Assembly (NCBI RefSeq): GCF_030263895.1
Contig: NZ_CP127161.1
Span: 372,001-436,000 of the forward strand
DNA: 64,000 nucleotides
DNA from: Proteiniborus sp. MB09-C3
Lineage (GTDB): Bacteria > Bacillota > Clostridia > Tissierellales > Proteiniboraceae
Direction of reading: 5' to 3'
The first letter of the stretch is position 1. Every line of letters begins with the position of its first letter. Both the position numbers and the translations under genes were made by a program. The notes under the pieces were generated by a model that was not told the origin of the DNA, searched no databases, and saw only the letters and a list, made by a program, of their open reading frames with translations. Below, in pieces: positions 55,396-64,000 of the stretch.

Positions 55396-56271
55396 TTAGC
55401 TATTTAGTGAACTTTTATCCACTTTATCTTTTTCAATAACAACTCTCCTAGGATAAGGGATCTCTATGCCCGCCTTGTGAAACTCCTCTTTTATCTTTTT
55501 TCTTATTTCTCTTTCCACTGCCCATTGCTCCATAGGCTTAGTTTTAGCAACAACTGTAAGCTGTATCCCTGACTGACTTAGATTAGTTACTCCTAGAACT
55601 GTAGGCCCTTCAACAATATTATCATTTTCCTGAGACAGCTTTTTAGACAGCTCTGATAAAATTACTAAAGCCTTATCTATATCCTCCTCATAAGTAATTT
55701 CCACGTTTACCAGAGATCTCATAGAACCTCTGCTCAGATTAGTTACGGTTTGTATATTTCCATTAGGAACTATATGCAGTTCTCCTGAAAATGCCCTTAT
55801 CTTGGTGATACGTATGCCGATTTCCTCAACTATTCCATCAAAGTCTCCTGTCTTTATATAATCACCTACAGAATACTGGTCTTCAAATAAGATAAAGAAT
55901 CCAGTTATTATATCCTTCACTAAGCTTTGAGCTCCAAAGCCTATGGCTAATCCTCCTATTCCAGCAGTTGCAAGAATAGATTCTATAGGTAGTCCAAATT
56001 CCTTTAGTATAGAAACTATCCCTATAAAGTAAAATAGATACTTAGAAACACTTTTTAATATAACAGCCAGTGTATTTGATTTTCTTTCTTCGATTTTAAA
56101 TCTTGAATTATGTCTTTTAGTAAAAAACCTATCTATTAAGGAATAGGAAAATTTTATCACTATTTTCATAAGAATAAATATGATAATAGCTCTCAATAGT
56201 TTCCCATATATGTTAAGCTGTCCACTAGGTCCTAACAAAAAACCATATATGCTATTTACTGCCTCCTTCAA
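55396..56271 (-). CDS. Small-conductance mechanosensitive channel (MscS family)
   Basis: A 291-residue membrane protein: about three helices, the pore helix segment GIGGLAIGFGAQSLVKDIITG, the beta domain (FILFEDQYSVGDYIKTGDF) and a C-terminal alpha/beta part. It releases solutes on osmotic downshift. TTG 56271 follows GGTGAGG. Directly before DUF951 in the transcript. Confidence 0.92.
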   Translation of the reverse strand: MKEAVNSIYGFLLGPSGQLNIYGKLLRAIIIFILMKIVIKFSYSLIDRFFTKRHNSRFKIEERKSNTLAVILKSVSKYLFYFIGIVSILKEFGLPIESILATAGIGGLAIGFGAQSLVKDIITGFFILFEDQYSVGDYIKTGDFDGIVEEIGIRITKIRAFSGELHIVPNGNIQTVTNLSRGSMRSLVNVEITYEEDIDKALVILSELSKKLSQENDNIVEGPTVLGVTNLSQSGIQLTVVAKTKPMEQWAVEREIRKKIKEEFHKAGIEIPYPRRVVIEKDKVDKSSLNS

Positions 56272-56287
56272 GACCTCACCGCCTTAG

Positions 56288-56554
56288 TTAACTGATTTTG
56301 CTTGCTGATCTGCCTGATTCATTTTTTACTAGTCTATATATTCCTTTTATAGATAAGGATGCCCCTTCTAATATATTCTTTACCTGCTCAAAAAATTCTG
56401 GGTTGAATCTTATAGATAAGCCACAGCTAGCAGTTATTTCTCTAGGAGTTGGTATTACTTTTATATCAATATCATTGTTTTTTAAAGTCTTTTCGCCTTG
56501 TATTGCATAGTGTGTTGAATCAAAGGCTACTACATAATATACTTCTTCCTTCAT
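56288..56554 (-). CDS. DUF3343 protein
   Basis: An 88-residue protein of the DUF3343 family (VVAFDSTHYAIQGEKTLKNN, PREITASCGLSIRF), often found with YedF and linked to sulfur or selenium transfer. The Cys in ASCGLS is the conserved residue. It lies 12 nt after yedF. Start ATG follows AAAGGATGG. Confidence 0.88.
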   Translation of the reverse strand: MKEEVYYVVAFDSTHYAIQGEKTLKNNDIDIKVIPTPREITASCGLSIRFNPEFFEQVKNILEGASLSIKGIYRLVKNESGRSASKIS

Positions 56555-56566
56555 GTTACCATCCTT

Positions 56567-57166
56567 TTATAGTGTTATCGTGTTTGTAGCATTTTTCATT
56601 TTTTCTACAATAGTATACATATTAGTTATTTCTCCAACAGCTAGTTTTTCTTTTAGACTATAGAAATCAAGACAAGTTCCACAGGATAATATCTCTACTC
56701 CCTCTGATTTAAGTTTCTTTAAGTCATCTAATACTGGAGAACCTTCAACTGTAAGCCTTACCCCGCCATTTAAAAATAGCAATGTAGAAGGAAAAGGTGT
56801 TGATTCTGTTAGAGTATATATATATCCTTTAATAAGTATATTTCCTAGCTCCTCCGAGCCTTGTCCAAGCTTATCATTACCAAATAATATAACCGTATCC
56901 TTAAATGTGTTAGGGACACAAGCATTAGCTTCCTCAACTTCTTCAGCTACGGCTCCCTTTGTGATATGAATATAATATTCATTTTCCCTTTTTTCAACGG
57001 TATAATCAAAATTTAAGCTTTTAGCAAGCTTTGAAACATTTTCTTTTGCCACCTCATTATCTACAATAGTAGTGACTACACCTTCTGATGTCTCATCCAA
57101 TGCTTTTTTAGTCATTATAACTGGTTTTGGACAAGCTTGATTTCTAGCATCGATTTCTTTTTTCAT
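56567..57166 (-). CDS. yedF: YedF-like sulfurtransferase
   Basis: A 199-residue two-domain protein: TusA-like part with Cys12 in ACPKPV, then a DsrE-like part (VILFGNDKLGQGSEELG) ending with a CGTCLDFY cysteine pair. Family members are linked to selenium metabolism. With DUF3343 downstream it may form a carrier pair. Start ATG follows AGGAGG. Confidence 0.88.
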   Translation of the reverse strand: MKKEIDARNQACPKPVIMTKKALDETSEGVVTTIVDNEVAKENVSKLAKSLNFDYTVEKRENEYYIHITKGAVAEEVEEANACVPNTFKDTVILFGNDKLGQGSEELGNILIKGYIYTLTESTPFPSTLLFLNGGVRLTVEGSPVLDDLKKLKSEGVEILSCGTCLDFYSLKEKLAVGEITNMYTIVEKMKNATNTITL

Positions 57167-57341
57167 TTTGTATTCCTCCTCAACTTAAAATCTCTATCTA
57201 TAGTATACTTGTTTTTTCTTTATTCACCTATTTGTGTTATCCATATCCATTGCATTCATTATAGATTTTGTCTATAATTTATCTTTCACATAATCATTAT
57301 TAACATTTTTAATTTGTATATTAATATTTTTAAAATTAATA
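57167..57341. other. A/T-rich divergent spacer
   Basis: The 373-bp space between yedF and the rightward module is very A+T-rich. A TATACT near 57206 on the minus strand is a likely yedF -10. Direct repeats of ATTAATATT lie just before the rightward promoter. No further gene seen. Confidence 0.4.
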
Positions 57342-57370
57342 TTGACATTATTAATTTTAAATACTATTAT
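57342..57370 (+). promoter_or_regulatory. Promoter of the DUF2089/DUF4097 module
   Basis: Consensus TTGACA (57342-57347) and TATTAT (57365-57370) are exactly 17 bp apart. The leader to the first start codon is about 160 nt. Confidence 0.75.
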
Positions 57371-57539
57371 ATAGCTAAAGGGAATATTAAAAGCATTAAA
57401 TACTTAAAATGTAAATAATAAAAAATCTACTATTATCATTAATATTGTTTAAAATCATCATATATAAAAGCACTTCTATTTTATTATACCCTTTTTATCT
57501 AAATAGAAAAAGATATTATTAAGGCAGGAGGGGTTTAAT

Positions 57540-57941
57540 TTGAAGGAGGAAATAAGAAGTATCCTTGACAAACTGGAGAATGGGGAGATAAGCTGCAAAA
57601 AAGCTGTAAAGCTTATAAAAAGCATAAATGAAAATAGTATAAATAGAATAAGACCTGCTAGAAAAATCAAGATTAAAATAATTGATGGGGATAATAATAA
57701 GAAAATAAGATTACCAGGTATACCATTTTGGCTAATTGCATCCTTAAGTAAACTTGGAATACTAATAGCTCCTTTAGCATTTAAACATAGCAACCACATG
57801 GGCCAAAATTCCAGAATGGCTCTTGATATACTAAAAGACATTGACATTAGCGAACTAATTTATGCATTAGGAGCCTATGGTCCCTTCGACTTTGTTGATG
57901 TATGCGACGATAAAGATTTAGTCAAGATATCAGTCTTATAG
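57540..57941 (+). CDS. SHOCT-like/YvlB N-terminal domain protein
   Basis: A 133-residue protein opening with a short helical domain (SILDKLENGEISCKKAVKLI) like the N-terminus of YvlB/LiaX proteins, followed by a region with two hydrophobic segments (PGIPFWLIASLSKLGILIAP). TTG 57540 follows GGAGGGG. The last gene of the operon, at 59876, has the same layout. First gene of the rightward four-gene module. Confidence 0.78.
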   Translation: MKEEIRSILDKLENGEISCKKAVKLIKSINENSINRIRPARKIKIKIIDGDNNKKIRLPGIPFWLIASLSKLGILIAPLAFKHSNHMGQNSRMALDILKDIDISELIYALGAYGPFDFVDVCDDKDLVKISVL

Positions 57942-57957
57942 AGAAAGGTAGGATACT

Positions 57958-58323
57958 ATGAAAAAAGAAGCATTAGGAAGATGTCCCGTATGTAATCATG
58001 AAATGGATGTAACAAGACTTCATTGTAATTACTGTGAAACGACTATAGAAGGAAAATTTACTTTATGCAAATTTTGTAGATTAACTGAAGATCAGAAAAA
58101 TTTTGTAGAGGTATTTATTAAAAACAGAGGCAATATAAAGGAAATCGAAAAAGAGCTTGGAATTTCTTATCCAACAGTTAGAAGCAAGCTGGAAAACGTG
58201 GTAGAAGCTTTAGGCTATAGTGTTAGACATGAGCCAAAAGTTGATAAGAAAGAAGTTTTAGCAAAGCTCAGCGCAGGTGAAATAACTGCTGATGAAGCAG
58301 TAAAGCTTTTAAAAGAAGAATAG
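57958..58323 (+). CDS. DUF2089 regulator
   Basis: A 121-residue protein: zinc-ribbon CPVCNHEMDVTRLHCNYC, then CKFC and a helix-turn-helix (GNIKEIEKELGISYPTVRSK), ending with a SHOCT-like domain (LAKLSAGEITADEAVKLLKE). DUF2089 proteins accompany DUF4097 genes and probably regulate them. Starts 16 nt after the first gene. Confidence 0.88.
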   Translation: MKKEALGRCPVCNHEMDVTRLHCNYCETTIEGKFTLCKFCRLTEDQKNFVEVFIKNRGNIKEIEKELGISYPTVRSKLENVVEALGYSVRHEPKVDKKEVLAKLSAGEITADEAVKLLKEE

Positions 58324-58341
58324 TTTTAGGAGGGGAAAGTG

Positions 58342-59859
58342 GTGAGTGAGGAAAGATTAATGGTACTTACAATGCTACAAGAAGGTAAAATTTCTAATGA
58401 CGAGGCATCGAAGCTACTTCAAGCACTGGATGAGCTTGAAATAGAAGAAGAGCTTCAAGATCATAATGAAATTGAAATAAATTGTAGCGATGATAGTATT
58501 ATTGACAGTCAAGTATCCCATGACAATGAGAAATACACAGGTTTTATTCATAAGGAGGATGAAATTGCTGGTAGCTCCGATGAAAAAGTATCATCTAGTA
58601 GGATGGAAAAACTAGAAAAGAAGCTGGAAAAAAAGGCAGAAAAATTAGATCATCTAGGAGATAGCTTTGACAAGAAAATGAATGACTTTGGAGATAAAAT
58701 GGATGATTGGGGCGAAAGCTTCGGTGAGTCCTTTGGCGAAAAAATGGGATCTTGGGGAGAAAATTTCGGTGAAAAAATGGGAAACTGGGGTGAGAACTTC
58801 GGTGAAAAGATGGGAAAAGTTGGCGAAGAATTAGCAGAAAGCGCTACTTCCATTACAGAAAAGGTTCTTAAAATGGTAGATGGATTTATTGGAGATGGTT
58901 CCTTTAATATATTTCCAGGCAGTTATGAAACTATAACTGAAACTATAGATAGAAACATTGCAGGCTTGGATTCTCCTGTTATTGAGGTTCATGGAATAAA
59001 TGGAAAAATACTTCTTCACTCATGGGATGAAGAAAAAATAAGTATAAAGGCTAAATGCTCTATTAAAAAATCGGTTTATGATAGGAGCCGATTAGTGTAT
59101 GAAGTAATTGAACAAAATGACAAGTTTATATTCAAGCCTAGATATACCAATGGAATAGGCACAAGTCTTGAAATATATCTTCCCTCTATAAAGTATGATA
59201 AGATTTTTCTATTGACCTCTAATGGAAGAATTGAAGTCAGCGAAATAAATTCTAATGAATTGATACTTGATACAACCAACGGTTCTATCAAAGCACAGGA
59301 CATAAGTTCTAGTAGAACAATAGCTTGTACTAATAATGGTTCAATAAATATAGAGGATACAAGTTCAAAACGAATAGAGCTAGAAACATCTAATGCCACT
59401 ATAAACGTGCAGGATGTTAGTTGTGAAGATATAGTTGCTACTACAAAAAACGGCAGAATATTAATTACGGATGCACAATCAAAGGAAATGGTCATCACTA
59501 GCTCAAATGCAACCTTAAGAATAGAAGACTCAATTGCATCTTCTATTATTGCTAAAACATCTAATGGAAGTATCAAAATAACTGATGTTGATACGTCGAC
59601 TTTACGTAAAATTGAAACATATACTTCAAATAGCTCAATAGAAATAAATATCGATGACCATGACAAAGCATATAACATAGATGCTCAAACTTCTATGGGC
59701 CGTTTGGATGTGGAAATACCAAATCTTATATATGATTTAAATAAGCAAAATAGTCCTGGTAAGCAAAAGATATTAGCACATAGCGCATACAATACAGAGG
59801 CTGAAAATCAGATCAAAATAATTGCTTCAACATCAAATGGCTCAATAAAGATAGTATAA
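58342..59859 (+). CDS. DUF4097 beta-helix protein with 11-residue repeats
   Basis: About 505 residues. An N-terminal YvlB/LiaX-type helical domain (1-40), an acidic linker, a charged coil (88-104), then repeats of 11 residues over about 105-162 (FGEKMGSWGEN, FGEKMGNWGEN, FGEKMGKVGEE). The C-terminal half is a DUF4097 beta-helix with repeated TSNGSIKI-like turns. No signal peptide. Related LiaX proteins sense envelope damage. GTG 58342 has the best distance from AGGAGG; GTG 58339 is possible. Confidence 0.87.
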   Translation: MSEERLMVLTMLQEGKISNDEASKLLQALDELEIEEELQDHNEIEINCSDDSIIDSQVSHDNEKYTGFIHKEDEIAGSSDEKVSSSRMEKLEKKLEKKAEKLDHLGDSFDKKMNDFGDKMDDWGESFGESFGEKMGSWGENFGEKMGNWGENFGEKMGKVGEELAESATSITEKVLKMVDGFIGDGSFNIFPGSYETITETIDRNIAGLDSPVIEVHGINGKILLHSWDEEKISIKAKCSIKKSVYDRSRLVYEVIEQNDKFIFKPRYTNGIGTSLEIYLPSIKYDKIFLLTSNGRIEVSEINSNELILDTTNGSIKAQDISSSRTIACTNNGSINIEDTSSKRIELETSNATINVQDVSCEDIVATTKNGRILITDAQSKEMVITSSNATLRIEDSIASSIIAKTSNGSIKITDVDTSTLRKIETYTSNSSIEINIDDHDKAYNIDAQTSMGRLDVEIPNLIYDLNKQNSPGKQKILAHSAYNTEAENQIKIIASTSNGSIKIV

Positions 59860-59875
59860 TAAGGAGGTCGTTAGT

Positions 59876-60250
59876 GTGTCATATTTAAAAGAAGAAAAAA
59901 TGCAAATTCTTAAGATGATAGAAGATGGAAAAATAACATCTGCGGATGGATTGGAGCTTTTAGGTGCATTGGAGGAAAAAGAAAACTTACCAATATCCAA
60001 AACCTCTAAATGGCTAAAAATAAAGGTTCATGATCCGGATGACAATGCAAAGGTAAATGTAAATATTCCATTAGCTCTAGTAGATGTGGGACTAAAAATG
60101 GCAACAAAATTCTCTCCTGAATTAAAAAACTCAGATCTAAAGGATATTGACTTTAATGAGATTGTTGAATTGATTAAAAACGGTGCAGAAGGTAAAATAG
60201 TTGATATTGAAAGTGGAGATGGAGAAAGAGTAGAAATAGTGGTTGAGTAA
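59876..60250 (+). CDS. SHOCT-like/YvlB N-terminal domain protein 2
   Basis: A 124-residue protein with the same layout as the first gene of the operon: short helical domain (MIEDGKITSADGLELLGALE) then a conserved VHDPDDNAKVNVNIPLALVD segment and an acidic end. GTG 59876 lies 8 nt after AAGGAGG. Last gene before a strong terminator. Confidence 0.8.
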   Translation: MSYLKEEKMQILKMIEDGKITSADGLELLGALEEKENLPISKTSKWLKIKVHDPDDNAKVNVNIPLALVDVGLKMATKFSPELKNSDLKDIDFNEIVELIKNGAEGKIVDIESGDGERVEIVVE

Positions 60251-60283
60251 AAAACAGGGTGCAAAAACTTTGCACCCTGTTTT
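60251..60283. terminator. Shared strong terminator
   Basis: A 15-bp stem (60251-60265 with 60269-60283, core CAGGGTGC/GCACCCTG) and a 3-nt loop, with A and T runs at the ends, between converging genes. Confidence 0.88.
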
Positions 60284-60285
60284 CA

Positions 60286-60918
60286 TTATGCTTTACGCTT
60301 TACATTATCATATATAATTTTAATTCCAACAATTATTAATAAAGCAGGCCAAGCGTAGGATATTACCTTCCAAAAGCTTGCTTTTATTATATCTTTCGAT
60401 ATTAAGTACAGAAACGCTGAAAAAGCAATTAAAATGGTTCCTGGAATTAATGGCCAGCTATTGCCCCTTTTCATAAATTCAGCAATATAAATACCATAAA
60501 ATGATAAACCTATTAAAAAGAAAAATGCCCAAGACATCTCTCCAGTATATATACTGGATACAAGTGTGTATATGCCTACAGCTGGAAGTATAAAACCTGG
60601 AAATACAAAACCCATTATTCTTTTTGTGAAATATAAAACTAAAAAAACTATTCCCAAACCAACTAAAAATGTAAATCCAGCTAAATCAATTCTGGTTGAA
60701 AACGCATCATCAATTATAGATGTAACTCCAACCACAATAATTATCATTCCTGAAATTAAGCTCCAAATATATCGTCTAATAAAATATATTACTAAAAAAC
60801 CTACTCCTATCAAAATCAATAAAGCATTTCCTGATAATAAATCTGTATTAAGTAAAAATATCAAAACCCCTATTAAAATCAAAATAATACCTAATAAATC
60901 ATTATTTCGCTTTCCCAC
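60286..60918 (-). CDS. LiaF-like membrane protein
   Basis: A 210-residue protein made of about eight short helices in glycine-rich hairpins (GIILILIGVLIFLLNTDLL), like the membrane part of LiaF/DUF5668 proteins, without the soluble LiaF C-terminal domain. It faces the DUF4097 module, supporting a shared role in envelope stress. GTG 60918 follows GGAGGG. Confidence 0.78.
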   Translation of the reverse strand: MGKRNNDLLGIILILIGVLIFLLNTDLLSGNALLILIGVGFLVIYFIRRYIWSLISGMIIIVVGVTSIIDDAFSTRIDLAGFTFLVGLGIVFLVLYFTKRIMGFVFPGFILPAVGIYTLVSSIYTGEMSWAFFFLIGLSFYGIYIAEFMKRGNSWPLIPGTILIAFSAFLYLISKDIIKASFWKVISYAWPALLIIVGIKIIYDNVKRKA

Positions 60919-60951
60919 TTTCTATTCCCTCCATATAAGATTTATAGCTCA

Positions 60952-61641
60952 TTATAGCACTAAGTCCTTTAAATACTTTAATAATATATTATTATCATAT
61001 AAATAATATCCTACAGTAGAACTAAAGACTCCTTCAGCTAGTGCCCCATTAGGTGATACGGATACAAGCGGGGTAAGTATAGCAAGTATTATTAATATTA
61101 TCAAAATACCTTTAATAAGACCAAAAGCAAGGCCAAGGATTTTATTAAATTGCTTTAATATAGGAATATCTGAAAAAGCACTTAAAATCCTTACGACAAA
61201 AATCAATATTATCCTTGCAAGAATAAACGCAATAATCAGGCTTATTACGTCTATAAATATTCGCGTCAGAGCTTCAGACATAATATCAAGAGCATACTTT
61301 GAAACCTCAGATGTATAGGAACCTACCCTAGGACTCTTTGATATGATGTCTACTAAAGGCTTTGGTAAATTTAACCCCTCTAGTAAAGAGGCTGATCCAA
61401 AAATATCTGGTTTCCCCTCAAACATTGAATATAATCTCTTATCAACAAAACCTCTCATTTTATCATAAATTCCCTGATTATTTAATATGAACTGGGCAAT
61501 TATTGGGTAGTATAGTCTAGCAGCAAAGTAAGATATCAAAAGTCCTGCTAAACTAAAAATAGAAACAATAAAGCCCTGGTTAAAACCAATTAATGAATTT
61601 ACAGCTAGAATAGCAAAAATACACATATCTACCCAATTCAT
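60952..61641 (-). CDS. CvpA-family membrane protein
   Basis: A 229-residue protein with about four membrane helices. WVDMCIFAILAVNSLIGFNQ and a later conserved Gly-rich helix are typical of CvpA (colicin V production) proteins. Role uncertain; relatives affect envelope stress and biofilm. Start ATG follows GGTG. Confidence 0.85.
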   Translation of the reverse strand: MNWVDMCIFAILAVNSLIGFNQGFIVSIFSLAGLLISYFAARLYYPIIAQFILNNQGIYDKMRGFVDKRLYSMFEGKPDIFGSASLLEGLNLPKPLVDIISKSPRVGSYTSEVSKYALDIMSEALTRIFIDVISLIIAFILARIILIFVVRILSAFSDIPILKQFNKILGLAFGLIKGILIILIILAILTPLVSVSPNGALAEGVFSSTVGYYLYDNNILLKYLKDLVL

Positions 61642-61673
61642 CTAAGAAGCACCTACCTTTTATATGTTATTCT

Positions 61674-62801
61674 CTAATTATTTCCTTGTTCTTTTTTACT
61701 TGATAATTTCCCTATAATTAGATTTTCTTTAGTCAATACAAGAATATTATCTTTATCGAATATTAAGCTTTCTATTTCAGCCTCACATGTATAATTTAAA
61801 AAAGCTTCTCCTTCATGTATTCCTATAAGTCTATCCTCTCCTACTAAAAAAACATTTCTTTTATTTGTATATATACTGTTATAATAATTGTCTAATGCAA
61901 GTTTATTTTTTGTCTTTCCATTTGGCTCTAGTACTTCTATGTAGCCCTTATCCTCTTCATAAAGTAAATATATTTCTTTTTGCTTGTTGTCTAGCTTTGC
62001 ATCCTTTAACCTGCCTTTAATATCCTTACTCCATAACAGTTCATTTTCTGCATTTAGGCTAATTATTTTGCTATCACTTATTGCCAGCATAGTATCATTA
62101 TCTATAAAATCGGCATCAAGAATAATCAAATCTGTATAGTCTTTTTTCCATAAAAGCTGTCCTTCTATTGTATATAACAAAAGACTGCTTTGAAGAATAT
62201 TTCCTGAAAAGTCTATTGTCACAAGTATAAACTTTTTCTGGTCAGGAGAAATATTACTAGATAAAAGCCTTCCTTCATCAATAATTGTATTCGCTAATAA
62301 TGAGCCTTTTTCGTCTAAAATATTTATCTGATCAATTTGCTCACCTGCTTTTGTATATATGATTAATAGACCATTCTTCTCAACAAATTTATCTATTGAT
62401 TGTCTTGCCTCATAGGTCCATTTCTTTTCTCCTTCAATGCTAAAAGCAACAATTTGTCCCTTAATTTTATCACCAGTATAAATCGCATTTTCCCCTAGAT
62501 GAGTAAAGGGGACTTCAAAATCTACACTCTTTGACCATAGCTTGTCTCCTGATAGATTATATGAAGTAATAATATTATTATCGGAATTTATAATAACTCC
62601 ACCATAATTTTTTATAATACTATCCTTGTCCCAAGGAATATTAATGGTCTGAACCAGCTCCAATGATTTTTCAGTTTGCTTAAATAAATCTTGTATATCG
62701 CCATTTAATAATTTTCCAAAAAACATCAATGCAATTATTATGATTATCAATACTATCCATATCAGCTTTTTGCCTTTATTTTCTTCTTCTTTTGCAATCA
62801 T
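61674..62801 (-). CDS. DUF5711-like membrane-anchored beta-propeller
   Basis: A 375-residue protein with one N-terminal helix (about 15-35) and an external PQQ/WD-like propeller with repeated Trp-containing blades (DKLWSKSVDF, KKWTYEARQS, QLLWKKDYTD, ELLWSKDIKG). DUF5711 by layout. ATG 62801 follows GGGAGGG. It precedes cvpA by 32 nt. Confidence 0.78.
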   Translation of the reverse strand: MIAKEEENKGKKLIWIVLIIIIIALMFFGKLLNGDIQDLFKQTEKSLELVQTINIPWDKDSIIKNYGGVIINSDNNIITSYNLSGDKLWSKSVDFEVPFTHLGENAIYTGDKIKGQIVAFSIEGEKKWTYEARQSIDKFVEKNGLLIIYTKAGEQIDQINILDEKGSLLANTIIDEGRLLSSNISPDQKKFILVTIDFSGNILQSSLLLYTIEGQLLWKKDYTDLIILDADFIDNDTMLAISDSKIISLNAENELLWSKDIKGRLKDAKLDNKQKEIYLLYEEDKGYIEVLEPNGKTKNKLALDNYYNSIYTNKRNVFLVGEDRLIGIHEGEAFLNYTCEAEIESLIFDKDNILVLTKENLIIGKLSSKKEQGNN

Positions 62802-62831
62802 AAGTTTCCCTCCCATCTTAATGAGTATAAT

Positions 62832-63902
62832 TCACTTTTGTTTATATAAATTCCTTCTATATAAACCTAAAAAATCCAAAAAATGATTGACAATAATATA
62901 TACAAGCATAAAAAGTCCTAAATATCCAAACAACGGATATATTATTGATACCAGACTAGAAAACCCTACCTTAGCAAAAGGAATAGCAATTACACAAAAT
63001 ATTCCCGAAATAAATAGTTGACTTTCATTAATGACAGAAGAAATCCTGTTTACACAGCCAAAGCCACTGGCAATAGCAGTAGTAAACATAGCCAGCCATA
63101 ATATAACAGAATACATATATCCGCCCCAGTCTCCTAAATACTGTGCAGCTCTTATCATGGGGATCTCTATGCTATAAATATCAGTATATAATATTAGAGT
63201 AGATAATAAAATAAACATTGCCATAACTCCAAGTCCTATCCCCCCAAATATGCCTCCTTTTATTGCCTGCCTTTCATTTCCTATAATGGGAAGCAAAGAT
63301 GTCAATATTACAATAGCAGATATGCTATTAAAGCTTACATAAAGAATAGCTGAAGTCACCCAGTTCCCTGTTTTAGCTCTGCTCACTCCATAAAAATTGC
63401 TAAAATTGAGTCCTTCCTTTATTATTACAACTGAGCCTACTAAAATAATTCCAATAATTAGAAATGGTACAACTAATCTATTTACAAAGGATATCCCTTT
63501 TACGCTAAAAGCTAGCGTTAAAAAGCATAAAAATGCCATAGTATAAATCCCTATATCAGCAGGTATATTAAATTGCTCAATAAATACTGCACCACTTCCA
63601 GCAAGCATTATGCAAAATCCGATGAATAGATAAGAAATTATAATAAGCTCCATGACTTTACTTATTCTTCGTCCAAAAAGCGGAGTAATATACTCATTAT
63701 AAGACGTAATTCTATCTCTGAATACTTGAGATAATACAATTGCTCCCATTACTGAAAATAAAATTGAAGCAAATATGATACCATATATCCCTTTGTAACC
63801 AAATACTCCAAAGAATTGAATAATTTCTTGTCCTGAGGCAAAGCCTGCCCCTATAACAGTGCCAATATAAACGCTGGCCAGTTCCTTCCATGAATTTTTC
63901 AT
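62832..63902 (-). CDS. YkvI-like transporter
   Basis: A 356-residue polytopic protein with about ten helices and the opening ASVYIGTVIGAGFASGQEII typical of the YkvI group (COG3949) of amino-acid-permease-like proteins. Substrate unknown. ATG 63902 follows AGGAGG. The last 98 bases to the window end hold only its upstream region. Confidence 0.83.
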   Translation of the reverse strand: MKNSWKELASVYIGTVIGAGFASGQEIIQFFGVFGYKGIYGIIFASILFSVMGAIVLSQVFRDRITSYNEYITPLFGRRISKVMELIIISYLFIGFCIMLAGSGAVFIEQFNIPADIGIYTMAFLCFLTLAFSVKGISFVNRLVVPFLIIGIILVGSVVIIKEGLNFSNFYGVSRAKTGNWVTSAILYVSFNSISAIVILTSLLPIIGNERQAIKGGIFGGIGLGVMAMFILLSTLILYTDIYSIEIPMIRAAQYLGDWGGYMYSVILWLAMFTTAIASGFGCVNRISSVINESQLFISGIFCVIAIPFAKVGFSSLVSIIYPLFGYLGLFMLVYIIVNHFLDFLGLYRRNLYKQK

Positions 63903-64000
63903 AAACAATCCTCCTACTCTTAGTTAATAAATACTATGAATAGCAAGGCTTGTCATATTATAGAATCAAAGGAGCATTTCATATAAATCCTTAATAGAAT

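Noticed and set aside
58650-58853. Reading frame opposite the 11-residue repeats
   Set aside because: It is a mirror of the repeats (Phe/Ser/Pro-rich), with no ribosome site; a shadow of the DUF4097 gene.

Overview
The window looks like a chromosome segment of a low-GC, anaerobic, probably spore-forming Firmicute (Clostridia/Tissierellia-like). The basis is strong A+T bias, Shine-Dalgarno sites of the AGGAGG type, SLH-anchored wall hydrolases, a WalRK operon, and the dnaB-rplI-gdpP and rpsF-ssb-rpsR blocks that usually lie near the replication origin. I cannot name a species from the sequence.

Layout. (1) About 1-24,650 is an accessory region: a partial regulator, an SLH-NlpC/P60 wall hydrolase, an M28 peptidase, a three-gene ABC-2 exporter split by a decayed IS110 element, HutD- and DUF89-type metabolic genes, GNAT acetyltransferases, an alpha/beta hydrolase, a HAD protein, a serine hydrolase, and a block of an unknown protein, a PNPOx-family protein and a MerR regulator. 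It is rich in broken genes: a methyltransferase and an XRE regulator each stopped by one nonsense codon, decayed IS110 and IS3 elements, an M23 fragment and a CD3324-like fragment. Two degenerate copies of the 3' end of rlmH (13,681 and 19,508) and several palindromic repeats lie here, suggesting repeated integration next to rlmH. (2) About 24,650-36,000 is core: walR-walK-(secreted protein)-yycH-yycI-murA-yycJ-(CxxH/CxxC protein)-surE-rlmH, read leftward, preceded by a peptidase MA-like protein and a polysaccharide deacetylase. (3) About 36,000-38,380 holds an apparently intact IS110 transposase and a MATE transporter pseudogene. (4) 38,424-44,484 holds an AprX-like subtilase, a LysM/G5/M23 wall peptidase behind an array of WalR-like half-sites, an orphan M1-like N-terminal domain, and a DnaD/DnaC primosome pair. 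(5) 44,620-45,348 is a five-gene tRNA array (Lys-Glu-Val-Asp-Thr in transcription order) with duplicated spacers and its own promoter; DnaA boxes lie just upstream. (6) 45,699-52,740 is GNAT, dnaB, rplI, gdpP, a YybS-like membrane protein, a MazG-like protein, rpsR, ssb and rpsF. (7) 52,966-63,902 holds msrA, a lipoprotein, DUF951, MscS, DUF3343 and yedF, then a rightward four-gene DUF2089/DUF4097 envelope module facing a LiaF-like membrane protein, CvpA, a DUF5711-like protein and a YkvI-like transporter.

How the parts work together. WalRK, YycH/YycI, MurA, the SLH-NlpC/P60 and LysM-M23 hydrolases, the deacetylase and the DUF4097/LiaF-like module all concern the cell envelope. DnaB, DnaD, DnaC, SSB and the DnaA boxes concern replication. 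GdpP links c-di-AMP turnover to both. The most interesting unexplained signals are the rlmH-tail relics, a 33-codon gene with its own terminator next to rlmH, the 11-bp-phased WalR-like array, the DnaA-box cluster, and the 11-residue repeats of the DUF4097 protein.
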